Notes under the pieces: model-generated
Told to the model about the DNA's origin: nothing
Database searches by the model: none
Seen by the model: only the letters and a program-made list of their open reading frames with translations
Translations under genes and position numbers: made by a program
In this document: one piece after another, positions 11,250-23,139 of the stretch
Position numbering within the stretch: position 1 is the first letter of the stretch
Layout of the letters: every line of letters begins with the position of its first letter
DNA from: Lumbricus terrestris
Taxonomy: Eukaryota > Annelida > Clitellata > Crassiclitellata > Lumbricidae
Length of the DNA: 64,000 nucleotides
Reading direction: 5' to 3'
NCBI GenBank assembly: GCA_949752735.1
Contig: OX457039.1
Location: 44,660,786-44,724,785 of the forward strand

Positions 11250-11880
11250 AGATCTGCTATCTTGTACGAAACAGTTCTTAATAAATTAAGTGGACAAATG
11301 ATTGGCCGGTCAATTTAAGTGACCGCGGTCAGAAGCCAGGCACTCCGCAGAGAGCAGTCCGGTATTCGGGCGATCGGACATGGCGGCTTTGAAGTGGACA
11401 GCCGGGGAGGACCAATTACGAGATGGGTGCGCGTCCTGGGACCAGCAGATAGGAAAGGACGGATCAGCGAGATCAGTTCGAGGAGAACTTACCCTTTTCA
11501 TCCGCTGCGACGAAACCTCCGGACCTTTTCCGTCTATCCATGGAATGACTTATCTACCGTTGTACCGCTTCCATGTCGGATCCTCTCAAATGACTTATCT
11601 TTACATTCCATGTCGTCGTCATCAGAATAAAAATTCCAAAATACGAAGCATACCATTATGACAGATATATTATATATGCTTCATCTCCATAAGATTAATG
11701 TACTATATGCATTATACTCATATGAATGTTTTCGATAATATATGTAGGCGAGGAACAGTGGAGATCAGGTCGGATGGTTGATGTGACCGATCCAGAGATT
11801 TGCGATTTAAATTCTGCTCGGAAAAAGAACGATTGATAGCTGCAGAAGCATATTATTCTTATTAAGTATATGCTGCAGAT
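11250..11880. other. CpG-containing low-repeat stretch
   Basis: 11290-11540 is GC- and CpG-richer than its surroundings, with overlapping open frames (11319-11630 and 11380-11661) in two registers. Neither translation looks like a known protein and no clean splice pair brackets it. It could be regulatory DNA. Confidence 0.3.
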
Positions 11881-12164
11881 AGCGTTGGACCCAGATTTGT
11901 GCAACTCACTCCCTCCCACTCTCTCTCTCCCCTCCCTCTCTTTCTCCCTCCCTCTCTATCTCTGTGTCTCTCTCTGTCTCTGTGTGTCTCCGTCCAGTCG
12001 CTTATATCATTTCATTTTGAACTTAATACTTTTACATTTGTCCAATTGCTTAGCCACCACACGCTGCCTCTCGATCCGTCTTATTGCCGACTAATCTTCG
12101 GGATATTGACCTCGTTATGCTTTGCTTTTGGTCTATACCGTCGGTTGATCTATGTACATGTATG

Positions 12165-12459
12165 TATGTGTGTATACATGTATGTATGTATGTATGTATG
12201 TATGTATGTATGTATGTATGTATGTATGTATGTATGTATGCATGTATGTATGTATGCGTGTATGTATGCATAATATGTATGTATGTATGTATGTATGTAT
12301 GCATGTATGTATGCGTGTATGTATGCATAATATGTATGTATGTATGTATGTATGTGTGTATGTATGTATGTATGTATGTATGTATGTATGTATGTATGTA
12401 TGTATGTATGTATGTATGTATGTATGTATGTATGTATGTATGTATGAATGTATGTATAG
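12165..12459. repeat. (TGTA)n microsatellite, about 295 bp
   Basis: TATG tetranucleotide array with scattered variants (TGCATGTA, TGCGTGTA, GCATAATATG). The Cys-Met-Tyr-Val and His-Thr-Tyr-Ile frames here are translations of the repeat. Confidence 0.98.
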
Positions 12460-12780
12460 ACCTTGCTCCTACCTACCTTTGTGAGCTCTGTAGCCCTACT
12501 CTTAGTGCTCATCATTTCCGCTCCCTTCGTTCGACTGAACAAAGTCTTCTCTCAGTCCCTTTTGCTCGTACTTCCACTATGCAGAACCGTGCTTTCTCGG
12601 TGGTAGGACCCTCAACCTGGAACGATCTTCCTCTGACTCTCCGCTCCCTTTCTAAAAGTCCTTCTCATGATTTCCTCTCTCATTTTAAGACAGTTTTATT
12701 TTGCTGTGTTGAGGTTGAGAGCGCCTCTGAGTATCCCCTTTGAAGAGGCGCTACATAAATGCATTTAATGAATAATGAAC
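12455..12780 (+). mobile_element. LINE 3' end, CR1/L2-like, 5' truncated
   Basis: The plus frame encodes APTYLCELCSPT and then NRAFSVVGPSTWNDLPLTLR followed by a DFLSHFKTVLFC-like end. This is the characteristic C-terminus of CR1/L2-type reverse transcriptase ORFs. The frame is open from within the TGTA array, which marks the 5' truncation. After the stop comes a short 3' UTR with GAGCGCCTCTGAGTA...GAAGAGGCGCTACATAAAT and a GAATAATGAACGAATAAA tail. Related tails occur at 13637, 35560 and 60905. Clade assignment within CR1/L2 needs the missing upstream domain. Confidence 0.85.
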
Positions 12781-12884
12781 GAATAAACTTGAATTACTTA
12801 GGCCTATAATATCATAGGCTACACAGATGGCATTGCAATTGCCAGAAAGTTTACAACTTCTAGCGTCCTTGCCCGTTTGAGAAT

Positions 12885-12980
12885 CCGCCGCCTTCTTGGT
12901 TTCTACCTCTTTCTTTCCATTCTTGTTTCTTCTTTGTTTCTTTTGCATACTGTGCGGGGGATTTATCAAGAAATTTAAAC
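12885..12980 (-). repeat. Dispersed repeat copy B, inverted partner of 10581-10678
   Basis: Reverse complement matches copy A through CCGCCGCCTTCTTGG, CTTTGTTTCTTTTGCATACT and TTTATCAAGAAATTTAAAC. Confidence 0.75.
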
Positions 12981-13636
12981 CTTCCGACTTCATATTCTTT
13001 CTCTATACTGGACTCCACTGGAGCACACTAAAATTATAGTCTGCACCCTACCCTCTGTTCCTTCTTGGCGGCCTCACGTGCTCACTGCAGGTGTCTCTCC
13101 AAATTGAAACTGCAGCCATTAGGCTTTCCGCCATGGAATGGCTCTATTTCACCGGCGAAGAATCCGGATGTTCTTCTCGAAAAAATCGATGCAGTTCTTA
13201 TACTATATTTTATATCTGCCCCCGTCTTTCACTGAAAAAAAGGAAAACACTCCGTTTTCAAAGTCCTATCTTGATTCTTCTTCCTCTGATCCCAAGCACC
13301 ATCCGCCGTATATATCCGTCTGCTTATGTATACGCCTACGTGACATTTCATAGGCTACTAGGTCCTATAGGCTAGAGTTGATTTTGACTTTACCTGCCAA
13401 TTAGGCCTAACTGTATTTTTATGAGAAATAAACTTGTGAATAAGATGGTTCCAGCGACATGGCTTTTTGGGCGCTTTAGAAGCTCTAGATTACGATTACC
13501 ATAATCCATCGCTTTTTCCTAGCTCTACAAGAAACACCGAGAAACCGCATTTGGGTCGCGGCCTGCATGCGCGTATATTGTAGGGTCGGCTGGGATGTAG
13601 CCTACATGTATATGTAAGGTCGTAGGCGTAACTATT
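12981..13636. other. Stretch with no recognised gene
   Basis: Two overlapping open frames (13091-13375 and 13138-13353) give unlike proteins with no known motif. No element ends seen. Confidence 0.4.
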
Positions 13637-14300
13637 ATTCATTCATTCATTCATTCATTCATTCATAGCATTTATATAGCGCCCCTTCAAGAAACTACTC
13701 AGAGGCGCTCCCAGCCCAACCACGAACACAGAAAAAAGACTTGAGAGACTTGTAGAACCCAGCCGGATGGGCCACAAGTAGAGAGCGAAGCGTAACCGGG
13801 AGGTCGTTCCAGACTGTAGGCCCCACAACCGAGAAAGCACGGCAATGCTTAATAACTAAGCGGGCCCGCGGGACCAGAAGTTCACCCCTAGCCGAAGAGC
13901 GTAGTACACGACGCGCTGCAACGTCAGAGACTGGACAGCAGAGATCACGCAAGTATGACGGAGCACAGCCAAGGACACAGCGTGAGACCACAGCAGCAAT
14001 GCGGTATGAGATCCGCTGGGACACTGGCAGCCAGTGCAGCACATCACGCATATATAGGCAGAGACAGGAGCAAATTTAGGAAGCCGCCCAACAAGGCGAG
14101 CAGCGGAGCGCAATACACGATCAAGTCGCCCCAGGACCCCAATGGGAAGACCAGCAAGTAAGGAGCAACAGTTGTCGATTCGACTTGTAACAAAGGCGTG
14201 GACAAGGACGACGACCGCGTCGTGAGAGAGAGAGAGCGGGAGACCACCCGAAGCTGACGAAGCTGGTAATAGGCACTCCGAGCAACCAAGTTCACATTAT
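13637..14300 (-). mobile_element. LINE 3' end, CR1/L2-like, with frameshifts
   Basis: Read on the minus strand it encodes LRSAARLVGRLPKF, a frameshift, VLHWLPVSQRISYRIA, YLRDLCCPVS, and CRAFSVVGPTVWNDLPVTLR, ending FYKSLKSFFCVRGWAGSASE. These blocks are the conserved C-terminal part of CR1/L2-type reverse transcriptases. Upstream pieces (NCCSLLAGLPIGVLGRLDRV, around 14180-14110) lie in a different frame, so the copy is dead. The 3' UTR has the GGCGCTATATAAATGC motif and ends in at least seven GAAT units (13637-13664). It belongs to the same family as 12455-12780 and is longer. Confidence 0.88.
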
Positions 14301-14999
14301 ATCACCAAGTCGATATCTTAAATGCATCTAGAGTGAAGCTGAACAATGGAGGGAGACAACTGCTTTCTTAAAGCAATTTTTAACTTATCAACATATAGCC
14401 TATAGTCTAGACGTATTTAGGGGAGGGTTTACAGGTCAAAACTCCGAAATAATTATGCTATTTCCGATTTGAGCCAATTCTGTATAAATTCTGTGAAGGT
14501 CTATGTTTATGACTATGTCCATTGAAACCCCCGAAATTTTGATGGCTAGCCTACTCCTTTGACGATCGGTTTAACAATTTGTGTTAATTTGACGAAGCCT
14601 TCTTGCTTCTAAATTCAAAAAGATATTGTAGGCCTAAATAGTAAATACTCAAAAATTGCAGGTCCGCATGGATCATAAATAATTGCCTTCAATAAAATAA
14701 TTTACGCTTTCCAAAGGGTCGCGACAGGTTTTTTACAGTCCCTGCAGAACTCATCGTTCCATTTATAGATCCAGTGGAGTTGATTGACCCGGCATTTCCT
14801 GTTCTGTCGCTTTAACCTGACCCAGTTTTAGGCGAAAATAACCTCATGACATGTAGGCTGTATTGGAAACCGGAACGGTCCATCCTGTAACCACAGACAT
14901 CTCACATTTACTTAGACTGTCGATTCTATGGTATACACGAACTTAATAATATATCACTCACGATGTCTATGCAGGCTGTAACCTAGAGAGACCTTAATT
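14301..14999. other. Stretch with no recognised feature
   Basis: Unique sequence with TAGGCCTA near 14630. No open frame, element end or structured repeat noticed. Confidence 0.5.
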
Positions 15000-15700
15000 T
15001 CTGGGACCGTCTAACAAATGAGAAATCCGAAAATCGTGTTTTTCTTGAATAAAGAGCAAAGAAATGGAAGATATTAAAAGACCATGACAGGGTCAGCCGC
15101 GCAGACGACCCCGCTGAACGACAAGAACGGATACGGCGCAAGAGCTTCGGGATAATTCCATTTCGATCACCATTGCCGAACTGCGCTCTGCTAAAATGAT
15201 GCGCCATAATCTCATGGAAAATTCTGATGGCGGATTAGCAGGAGGAGAAGAAGGGATCGGCTGGGAGAGGGGAAGGGCAGCGGAGGGGGACTGGATGCCA
15301 ATAACCAAGAGCCGAGACGACACGGGATAATGAAAAACGACCGCTGGAGACCGCCACCGTAGCAGGGATTAGACATCACGCGGGGTCAGCATTTGCACGT
15401 AACCCCGGCCCTAATAGAGACTGGCTGATTAATGTGCCTTTCACCGCTTTTGACGTAACCTGATTAAGTGGGGGGTAAGACCGAGTGCCCGTCTCGGTGG
15501 CGGTGGAAGGGGTGAGAGAGGAGAGAGGAGAGGATGAGAAGTCCGTTGCGAAGAACTGATCCCTGGGCTTTAGGTTCTGGGCGGCACCTGTGCCTCTGCC
15601 ATCTCCTGTGAGGCAGAAAAACTTGGCACAAATGAACCGGTCAACCGTGGCCAGGGCGTAATACCACCGACTCAAATGTATTACTGTCCACTGTGCAACA
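15000..15700. other. CpG-rich, low-repeat block, possible regulatory DNA
   Basis: GC and CpG content rise compared with the flanks. The block carries homeodomain-type TTAAT/ATTAA words (CTGATTAATGTGCC, CCTGATTAAGTGG) within otherwise complex sequence. The open frames on the minus strand (14983-15714) are in three registers and show no domain. Conservation cannot be judged from one sequence. Confidence 0.35.
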
Positions 15701-15778
15701 ACATTTCTGGTCAATAATGTTACTCCCCCAAACGTATCATATATATCGTCGATATATGCCGCCTTACCTTATTAGCGT

Positions 15779-15779
15779 A

Positions 15780-15828
<49 letters not shown>
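15779..15828. repeat. (TA)n microsatellite
   Basis: About 50 bases of uninterrupted TA. Confidence 0.97.
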
Positions 15829-15829
<1 letters not shown>

Positions 15830-15899
15830 TGTGGCATGGTCTGAAGTCATTTTTCGTTATAGACGTGTCGAGCGTTGTACTATACCTTAATTGTCTCAA

Positions 15900-17340
15900 T
15901 CTCAGGCGTATAGGCCTACACAGGTCAATCGCTCGATCACTCGGTGTTGTTGTTATTAACTTTCTGTATGTCTCTGTCTGTCTCTGTCTGCCTGTGTCTG
16001 ACCGCATACGTGTTTTTCTGTATGTCTTACGTCGATTGTCCTTCTGTGTACACATTATCTCTTGTGGATCTCATTATTCTCTTCGGCAAGATCTTTCGAC
16101 CACTGACTCTTCTTCTTTCTCTCGACACCCTTTAATTCGATCATTTGTCTGAATTTTATTTGTTTAAAAAGAAAACCTACGACTTCACGCAGTTACAACA
16201 CACACCCCACACCGACCCCCACGCCCCCCCCCCCACACGCACGAAAAGCACACACAGCTCGTGGGGGGAAAAGTTCTGGTTGCTTTCGTACTTATTAAAT
16301 CCCTTCAAATCGTGAATTCCATGGCGTTAGCGTTGACTCCATTGAATTTTTAATAATCTTGACTGCAGCGCAGATATTGCAGCAAAACTGTATAAAAAAA
16401 TAATTTTAGAGATCAGCTACCAAACTGCAAATTTGCCATGCCATGGGCAAAGTAGGGTCCGAACCACAAATGCATAATTGATGAACGACTGCGGCAGTTA
16501 ATGTATGTATACATATATATAACCTACCAAAAGATTAATGGTCCATAGTTGGTTCTACTGTGAAATAGAAAAATGTTGAATGAATATCGACCCGTTACCT
16601 ATATGTATATATAAACTCTATATATAATCCGAAGACTTCCGAACTACATATAGTTTCAGCACCGGATGTTGCACTAAACTGCATTCTTCCTCGTCATAAG
16701 TCCCTCTTGATCCTCTCCTTTTTCTTGCTCTCACTCCTCCTATTTCTCCTCTCATTCTTTCCTCCTCTCCATTTCCTTTTCTTCATTCTATTTCCCTTCT
16801 CACCAATGTTTTCATTCAATGTTTCCTCATATTCCTTCCATTCATTCCATTCTGTACCATCTTCACCTCCTTCCTAAGTTTCCTCTTTCTGTTTTGCACT
16901 TCCCATTCTTCATTCCTCATCTTTTTCCTTCTCGCTTACTCTTATACTTAGTACTTCCAACCACTCCTCGTTTACCTCCACTCACACCCATCTCTCATTC
17001 CATATATCCTCCTCTCTTCCTGTAGATGCTGTAAATAGCAATCAAATGATTTGATCGGCGGCTCTAATGAAGATATTGAATTAGACGAGCGCTACAAAAA
17101 TTATCGACGACGAAAACAGTTGCCAGGCAATCTCGATAGTTGAGAAGCGAGAGTTAAGTGCTGTGGTGAAGATGAAATTCATGCGTTCGACCAAAACCAC
17201 ACACGACAGGGTAAGAAAACTTTTAGACTGTGGACCCTTTGCTACATATAGTGTAACCAATATGATTGTGAAGCACAAGTTAGAAGAACTCCCTTATAAG
17301 TTACTAGCTGGGGTACTCGGCGTTGGCCAAGAAATTATTG
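15900..17340. other. Long stretch without gene; pyrimidine-rich tract inside
   Basis: 15955-16010 is a CTGT-rich degenerate microsatellite. 16200-16270 is C/A-rich with a C run. 16680-17030 is a 350-base CT-rich tract with CTCCTC and CATTC words, an ageing polypyrimidine repeat. The open frame at 17163-17366 has no recognisable motif. Confidence 0.5.
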
Positions 17341-17367
17341 CTTTTATGCCCCCGCCCGCGTGGTAGT

Positions 17368-17434
17368 GGTGGGGTAGGGTGGTCGCGAGGGTGGGGTAGG
17401 GTTGTCGCGAGGGTGGGGTATAGGGTGGTCGCGA
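17368..17434. repeat. GGGTGGGGTAGGGTGGTCGCGA tandem repeat, three units
   Basis: Three consecutive G-rich units of 21-24 bases, each ending TCGCGA (an NruI palindrome). The G runs could form a G-quadruplex, which is inference from the spacing only. Confidence 0.85.
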
Positions 17435-18186
17435 TGGCTCTCTGTATGGCTGCAAGGTTTCAGGTCAATAGCTGCGAAACTGTGGGTGTGCATTCTGGAC
17501 AAACATACACACATACGCACATTTTTATTTATAGATCTATTATACAGATTAGGTGAACGATCTGTGACTGGAAGTAGTGGGAAGAAAGACTCCTGGGAAA
17601 GGTCTAATGACGGAGAACTGGAAAAGTGCATCAGAGAGAGGATGGTCTGAGTTACTTGAGCGAGCGGTATACGTATTCCGCTTCTCTATCCAAACAGACT
17701 ACAGTCACTACACGATGTTTGTTCATGATGTTTGCTTATTTCTGTTTCGATGGTTCCCATCTAACACTTCCATTTCTGTCTCATGCGCCTGCATGTGACA
17801 TGTCCATATAAGTCGATGCAGTGTTCCCTGAGCACCATGATCCTTGCAGCCTATTTAAACAATATGAAGCTGACAGTAAACAGCGTGGTTATTTTTTTAC
17901 CACTAATGCCAACGAATATCGTAAGTTCTTACGCCATCCGATGCGATCGAATTGTTAGCCGTCCTCACCTGCGGATATCTTACGTTCAAGAGGCCGCTAC
18001 ACCTACATTCATTCAGTTTCCCGGACATTCGCACTCGATGACCCTGCGTAATATGCTAGATGGAAATCAGAAATTGCTTGTTCAATCCTTCCAGAATCAT
18101 TCGCTTCAGCTAACGAAATTGCGCCGTAATAGGCCAACAACGGGCAAACTGGCTGTCGAGGATGCTAGCCACACTCTTAGACAATG

Positions 18187-18218
<32 letters not shown>

Positions 18219-18768
18219 CGCTGAATGTCTGGAGGGCATTGTCTCCACGAAATCAGAGGCTAATCAGCGCAGTCGAGCGGTGATATGCCGTCCGCTCTAT
18301 CGGAAGTTGGCTTAAACTGTACACACTGTTTGAACTCGGCCGACATTGCGGTCGATGTTGACGTTGTGGAGAGATCGGTGGCACACAAGTGCAAGTGCAG
18401 AAACACTTTTTCGGTCTTGCTTAGAGATGATTGCACCTCAGATAGAAGACGAGGGCAATGGCACAGCAGTGGCACCCAGAGGGGATTATATGGCTGGTGA
18501 CTGCGCGAATGTGTTTGTGTATTGCATTATTTTTGCAAGACTAAATAGTTAACTAAATCAGCTTTATAGGCCTACTCTTTCTTGCATTGGAATTTTGAAA
18601 GCTTGTCACAAGGGCTTTTTTTCAGACGGCGTTCCGGGATCTTTAAAATAATTGAGACAATTTGGTTTTTCCTAAAAATTATTTAGTTACGTTAACCTAA
18701 TTTAAGTGTTTTTTGTGTTTAACTAGAGTGATACTGCATATTTAAAACAAATATATGTTAGCATAAAC
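17435..18768. other. Stretch with no recognised gene; short (CTG)n at 18187-18217
   Basis: A 166-codon plus frame (17783-18283) includes a poly-Leu run made by (CTG)n. Its sequence otherwise resembles no protein I know, and no promoter or splice context is apparent. 17930-18480 is somewhat CpG-richer. No supported gene. Confidence 0.45.
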
Positions 18769-18929
18769 ATGGGCGGAGTTTATCAGGGGATAGGGGGGCT
18801 AAGTCCCCAAGAAGATCCATGGCAGGTTCATTTTTTAAACCGTGTAAATGGTATCTTCTCCCGGACTTAGCCCCCCACCCAAGAAGGTTTAGCCCCTCCA
18901 AGAACGGAAACCAAACTCCGCATATATGA
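18769..18929. mobile_element. MITE, 161 bp, hAT-like target duplication
   Basis: GCATAAAC occurs exactly on both sides (18761-18768 and 18930-18937). The ends are ATGGGCGGAGTTT and, reverse-complemented, TCATATATGCGGAGTTT. The interior has a paired GGGGGGCTAAGTCC / GGACTTAGCCCCCC hairpin. Length of the duplication points to hAT. Confidence 0.82.
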
Positions 18930-19575
18930 GCATAAACTATGCCCTTATATGGTTGAACAGCACAGTTCATCGATACATCGTACCTCAGATCTCCTCCAGC
19001 ATAAGAAATCCAAGTATACTATATCCAGCCACCGTCGTAGAAACGTTCGATCCTGCTTTCTGTTCTTAGCGCGACGGGCTTCACATATCAGATCCACTGC
19101 CAGTCTCTGGTTATTTCTTTCGAAAATTATGCTTTTAAATGCTGCTTTTATATCGGCTCATCGTACATCTGGAAGCAAACAACTTGCCATTCCATTGAGA
19201 CTGCAATTCTATATATGTCGTATACTTTCTGACATCTATAGGGACACTGATGGGTGGCAGCTGACTATATTATACTGGTCCTGTGTACTACGACGTCGGT
19301 GTCGCTTTTGACACTGTTATCCACGAAACTCTGCTACAGCGCGGATAGAAATTTCACTTGGAATGTCTGGAAATTTATTTCATTAGTTGGGCTTCATTCC
19401 TTTTATATAAGAGATCTCTCTGTATAATATTATGGTCAATCGGTCTGCGTGCGTGCATGGGTCCCTCCCCTTATACTTGTTTGCCTGTTCATTCGCATCG
19501 GAGTTTACTTCGTAATCGGGAGCGTTTCTGAGCAGTAATCTTGAAGAGGGCAAGTGCACATACAATACATACTGT

Positions 19576-19823
19576 AACATACATACATACATACATACAT
19601 ACATACATACATACATACATACATACATACATACATACATACATACATACATACATACATACATACATACATACATACATACATACATACATACATACAT
19701 ACATACATACATACATACATACATACATACATACATTACATGCATACATACATACATACATACATACATACATACATACATACATACATACATACATACA
19801 TACATACATACATACATACATAC

Positions 19824-19854
<31 letters not shown>

Positions 19855-19906
19855 CATACATACATACATACATACATGCATACATACATACATACATACA
19901 TACATA
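19576..19906. repeat. (CATA)n microsatellite, about 330 bp
   Basis: Long tetranucleotide array with a few point changes (CATTACATG at 19735, CTTA near 19822, CATGCATA near 19875). All long frames across it are repeat translations. Confidence 0.98.
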
Positions 19907-20082
19907 CAGTGAACAATAGAATGCGTAGATGACATAAGGGCCTACACCTGGCATCTACGCCATTGCTATAAAGTGCGGGCAATAGCCATCGGCGTCCTAT
20001 AGTGACTTCGATGTCGACGAATCGCCAGCGGTTCAACCCATCAAAAAACCCAAGTCATCTGCATGGTTTGGTTGGCACTATA

Positions 20083-20083
20083 T

Positions 20084-20114
<31 letters not shown>

Positions 20115-20116
20115 GC
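20083..20116. repeat. (CAG)n trinucleotide repeat
   Basis: About ten GCA/CAG units with one CAA interruption. Confidence 0.95.
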
Positions 20117-21150
20117 AATGTTAAACCTGACGGCCCTTGATGCCGACATTCTACCTTTTCTTCTTCTGCCCAAGACCTTTGCGTCACGCCCGACCAAGAA
20201 CCATATAACCAACCTCTGCTGAACATAATAATTTTTAAGTCACATTCTGAGTCACAACTGTTACAGGTGCGCCAGCTCTGCTCTGCTGCATGCTTGTTTC
20301 ATTACTTTCACGGCGCCACTGGTATACCCTCATTCGCACCTTAATCACAAGTCGACTTGATCACTGCTGATCACTCTATATTGGTGGACTCCCAACAGTG
20401 GGGCTGTGGTGCGTATGCTACAATTGACCGGATCTTATAAGCTCTGCAGTACACCCTATATACGCCTCGTCGGACGCATTGTAGATCAAGCTATAGACGT
20501 GCAACGCCGCCACCCTCCAGCAGCGAATCGCAAAGGCCTACAATCCTACATACGTGTTTCAAATTAGTACTGGATCGCAGTTTTTGTATGACGGTGTCTG
20601 TTGGACCTTACTCCAGCATATCTATTCTAGGCGATCCCTGCTCTCATACATCAGATTACGTGGTTCGATTCTAGACCGAAGGAGGTGCCAGAAATTATAA
20701 CATTCACGTCAACTTAAACTGATCTTAGACCCATCGACTTTTTATCGCAATGTTTGAATTCTCACCGATTATTAAATTGTCTATATTATTTATGAATGTC
20801 TACTTTAACTCTTTTGGACATGGTAGGCCTACTTTTACGCTCTGCACTTGACGCAGGTTAACTGCTTTCTTATCCTGCGCTTATAAGTCGTCTCTCTAAA
20901 ATTATTTAGAACTATCTCTCTGCCACTCATTTTGTCATTCGCGCGTCTGAAGTCTTTGTTTCATTTGACGTGATTGTTTCCTATCGATAAATGCATGACG
21001 GTCAGACGCAACGCTGTCGATGGCCGACGAAGGTAATGAAATGTCGGAGAAGATAAGATAGTGACGCAGAGATTACACAAGTCGCGGCAAATTACCGTCG
21101 ACTCGATTTTTCAACAGCATATAAGTGTGCATAACGCACACATGCTGATA
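20117..21150. other. Stretch with no recognised feature
   Basis: Unique sequence. No open frame above about 60 codons resembles a protein, and no element ends were recognised. One TAGGCCTA near 20825. Confidence 0.5.
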
Positions 21151-21151
21151 T

Positions 21152-21252
21152 GTATATATATATAAATGAGTATAAACACTATACATATGTATATATGCAT
21201 GTATATATATATATATCTGCGGATAAATATATATATATATATATATATCTGC
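21152..21252. repeat. AT-rich microsatellite cluster
   Basis: Several TA/ATAC runs broken by ATGAGTATAAACAC and CTGCGGATAA. Able to fold on itself. Confidence 0.85.
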
Positions 21253-21269
21253 CATCAAACGCGCTTGGC

Positions 21270-21880
21270 GTGCCTCTTTTGCCTCGTCTGTGTGTTCTCC
21301 TAATACATTTCGGACGCGGCTGCAGTCATCAACGCAAGCAAAGCTTAGAAAATATTACCGGCCGATCAAGGATAAGAAATGCCTATGGCTGGCATTAACC
21401 GAAGCAATCGGTTAAGGACAATTTTCGCGCGGCTTTTCAATCAGAAAAAGCAATCAAACGTACAAATTGAAAGCAGAAGTAGTTATGACTTTGATCCATA
21501 TCGCCGGCGACCGGACCGAGCCGTCCTTTGACCATTTCATTTGTCGCCAGAGCATAACCGGTGTCCGCGGGAAATTGTCTCTGATTGACATTATAAAATT
21601 CCGGCCCGCTCTTCCGTGATGGATTCCGCTGCGCCGGGCCGCGTGGCGAGAGCGTGCGCCGTGGCGGGCGCACTCGGAAAAAGACAATTACCGGCGCGTT
21701 ATTAGCGCTGACTTTGGGACCTCGATTGAGCGCCAGCCGCTGAGCCCGGCTGACCGCTGAGCCCGGCTGACCGCAGTCCAGACGCCGGTCAACGGTCGAA
21801 ATTCCGAATGGTCGGCTCGGTTTAATGGATTTATGCGAAGCCGGACGAATTTATGCCCCTGCGTGATGGCGGTCAAATGA
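21270..21880. other. CpG-rich, low-repeat block, possible enhancer or island
   Basis: The block is markedly GC- and CpG-rich against AT-rich flanks. It contains the perfect inverted repeat TTAACCGA-AGCAA-TCGGTTAA (21395-21415) and a tandem CTGAGCCCGGCTGACCG pair near 21737-21771. Homeodomain-like words (CAATTA, GTTATTAG) are scattered through it. No frame gives a recognisable protein. The texture is that of conserved regulatory DNA, but conservation is not demonstrated. Confidence 0.4.
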
Positions 21881-21919
21881 AGGCGGACACCAATTATCCA
21901 TACAAAGTTCGGTGGATCG

Positions 21920-22030
21920 AGGGATGGGAACGGTAAAGGAGAAAGAGCGTCGGGGAGAGGAGGGATGGAGGGAGGCAGATACAGAGACAGAGACAGAGAC
22001 AGGCACATACACTGATACACACACGCACAG
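21920..22030. repeat. Purine-rich degenerate repeat (GACAGA, GGAGAGAGG)
   Basis: GA-rich low-complexity tract including four GACAGA-type units near 21980-22002. Confidence 0.7.
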
Positions 22031-22739
22031 TGGCAGAAGAGAGTGGGATCGGCGCTTGGTTGAAGTGAATGAAGCAGTGCATTAATTTTCAGGGAATGGC
22101 TATGATCGGTTCCGGAAGCCGCAGCCGACTGCAAAGAAAAGGCGCCTCAGAAAGAGATTCTTTATTGACGTTTCACCACCGCTCCGGTCCTGCGTCAAAA
22201 GTGGATCTCGAACCGGAAGTATAATAAGACACGTGATGTTATGAAGTTTACTTTGAAAGGGTAGGGCCTATACCGTAGAACTTTTCTGCTTAAGAACCAG
22301 AATTCGTTACTCAACCATTCTAACAGAGTTTTATTATGACATTGTATAAGCTTAAGCTTACATCACTAACTATAGATGACTCACATTTTAAGACTGGAAG
22401 ATACGAGCTCCTCGTTAATTGTTAGCTTTTATCACATGCCTTCAGACACGGTAGGCTACACCCCTTAGGCCTCGTAAGAGACTCCAAATATAACGTTCCT
22501 TGAGTTCAGACGAACGCACTTCAAAGTCAGTCATTTTATTTTTGACGAATGGAGGCGTAGGCCTAACTAATAAAAAATTATTGGACACTGCAAATATGAC
22601 ACTGCCATTTTAAAAGCTTCAGTTTAGAAGTTTCAGCACGCTATAGAATCATGATGTAGAAAGTGATGACAATATAGCCTACTCCGCTGCCATGGGATTG
22701 TATACCGCGATGGCGCACCTTGGCATATTATAGGCTATA

Positions 22740-22992
22740 AAAAAAATATTTTATATATATTATATATGGACTCCAGACAAAAGAATGGAATTTGGGTGAG
22801 GTTTAGGATATTTACAAATATAAAATTATATAAAGGCCTATATAACATCATTTCATTTGTCATGTAATATCTATTATATAAGCTTATGTATAAAGTATTA
22901 TAGTATATTATGATATTACGCCTTATATATATATAATAAATATATATATATATAAGTTATAATATATATATATATCTATATATATATTTAAG
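22740..22992. repeat. AT-rich tract with several palindromic TA runs
   Basis: Multiple TATATATA runs with inverted symmetry near 22735-22770 and 22920-22992; low complexity. Confidence 0.8.
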
Positions 22993-23139
22993 TACAGGCT
23001 TAATCATAGTTGCATGGCTCTGCAGGGGACTATATAGAGGCTTACATGGGAATAATAAGATTGTGTATAAACTATAGCCTACCGCGTTGACTGACCGCTG
23101 AGTTTTGTACCACTACTTACAACATACAACGGTCGATTG

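Noticed and set aside
12084..12743. A 219-codon frame joining a Cys-Met-Tyr-Val repeat to a LINE C-terminus
   Set aside because: The first part is the TGTA microsatellite and the second the truncated LINE, joined by chance; not a fusion gene.
17368..17434. GGGTAGGGTGG units considered as telomere-like repeats
   Set aside because: The unit is not TTAGGG, only three copies are present, and they include TCGCGA.
17783..18283. A 166-codon plus frame
   Set aside because: No recognisable motif, contains a (CTG)n poly-Leu run, and there is no promoter or exon structure.
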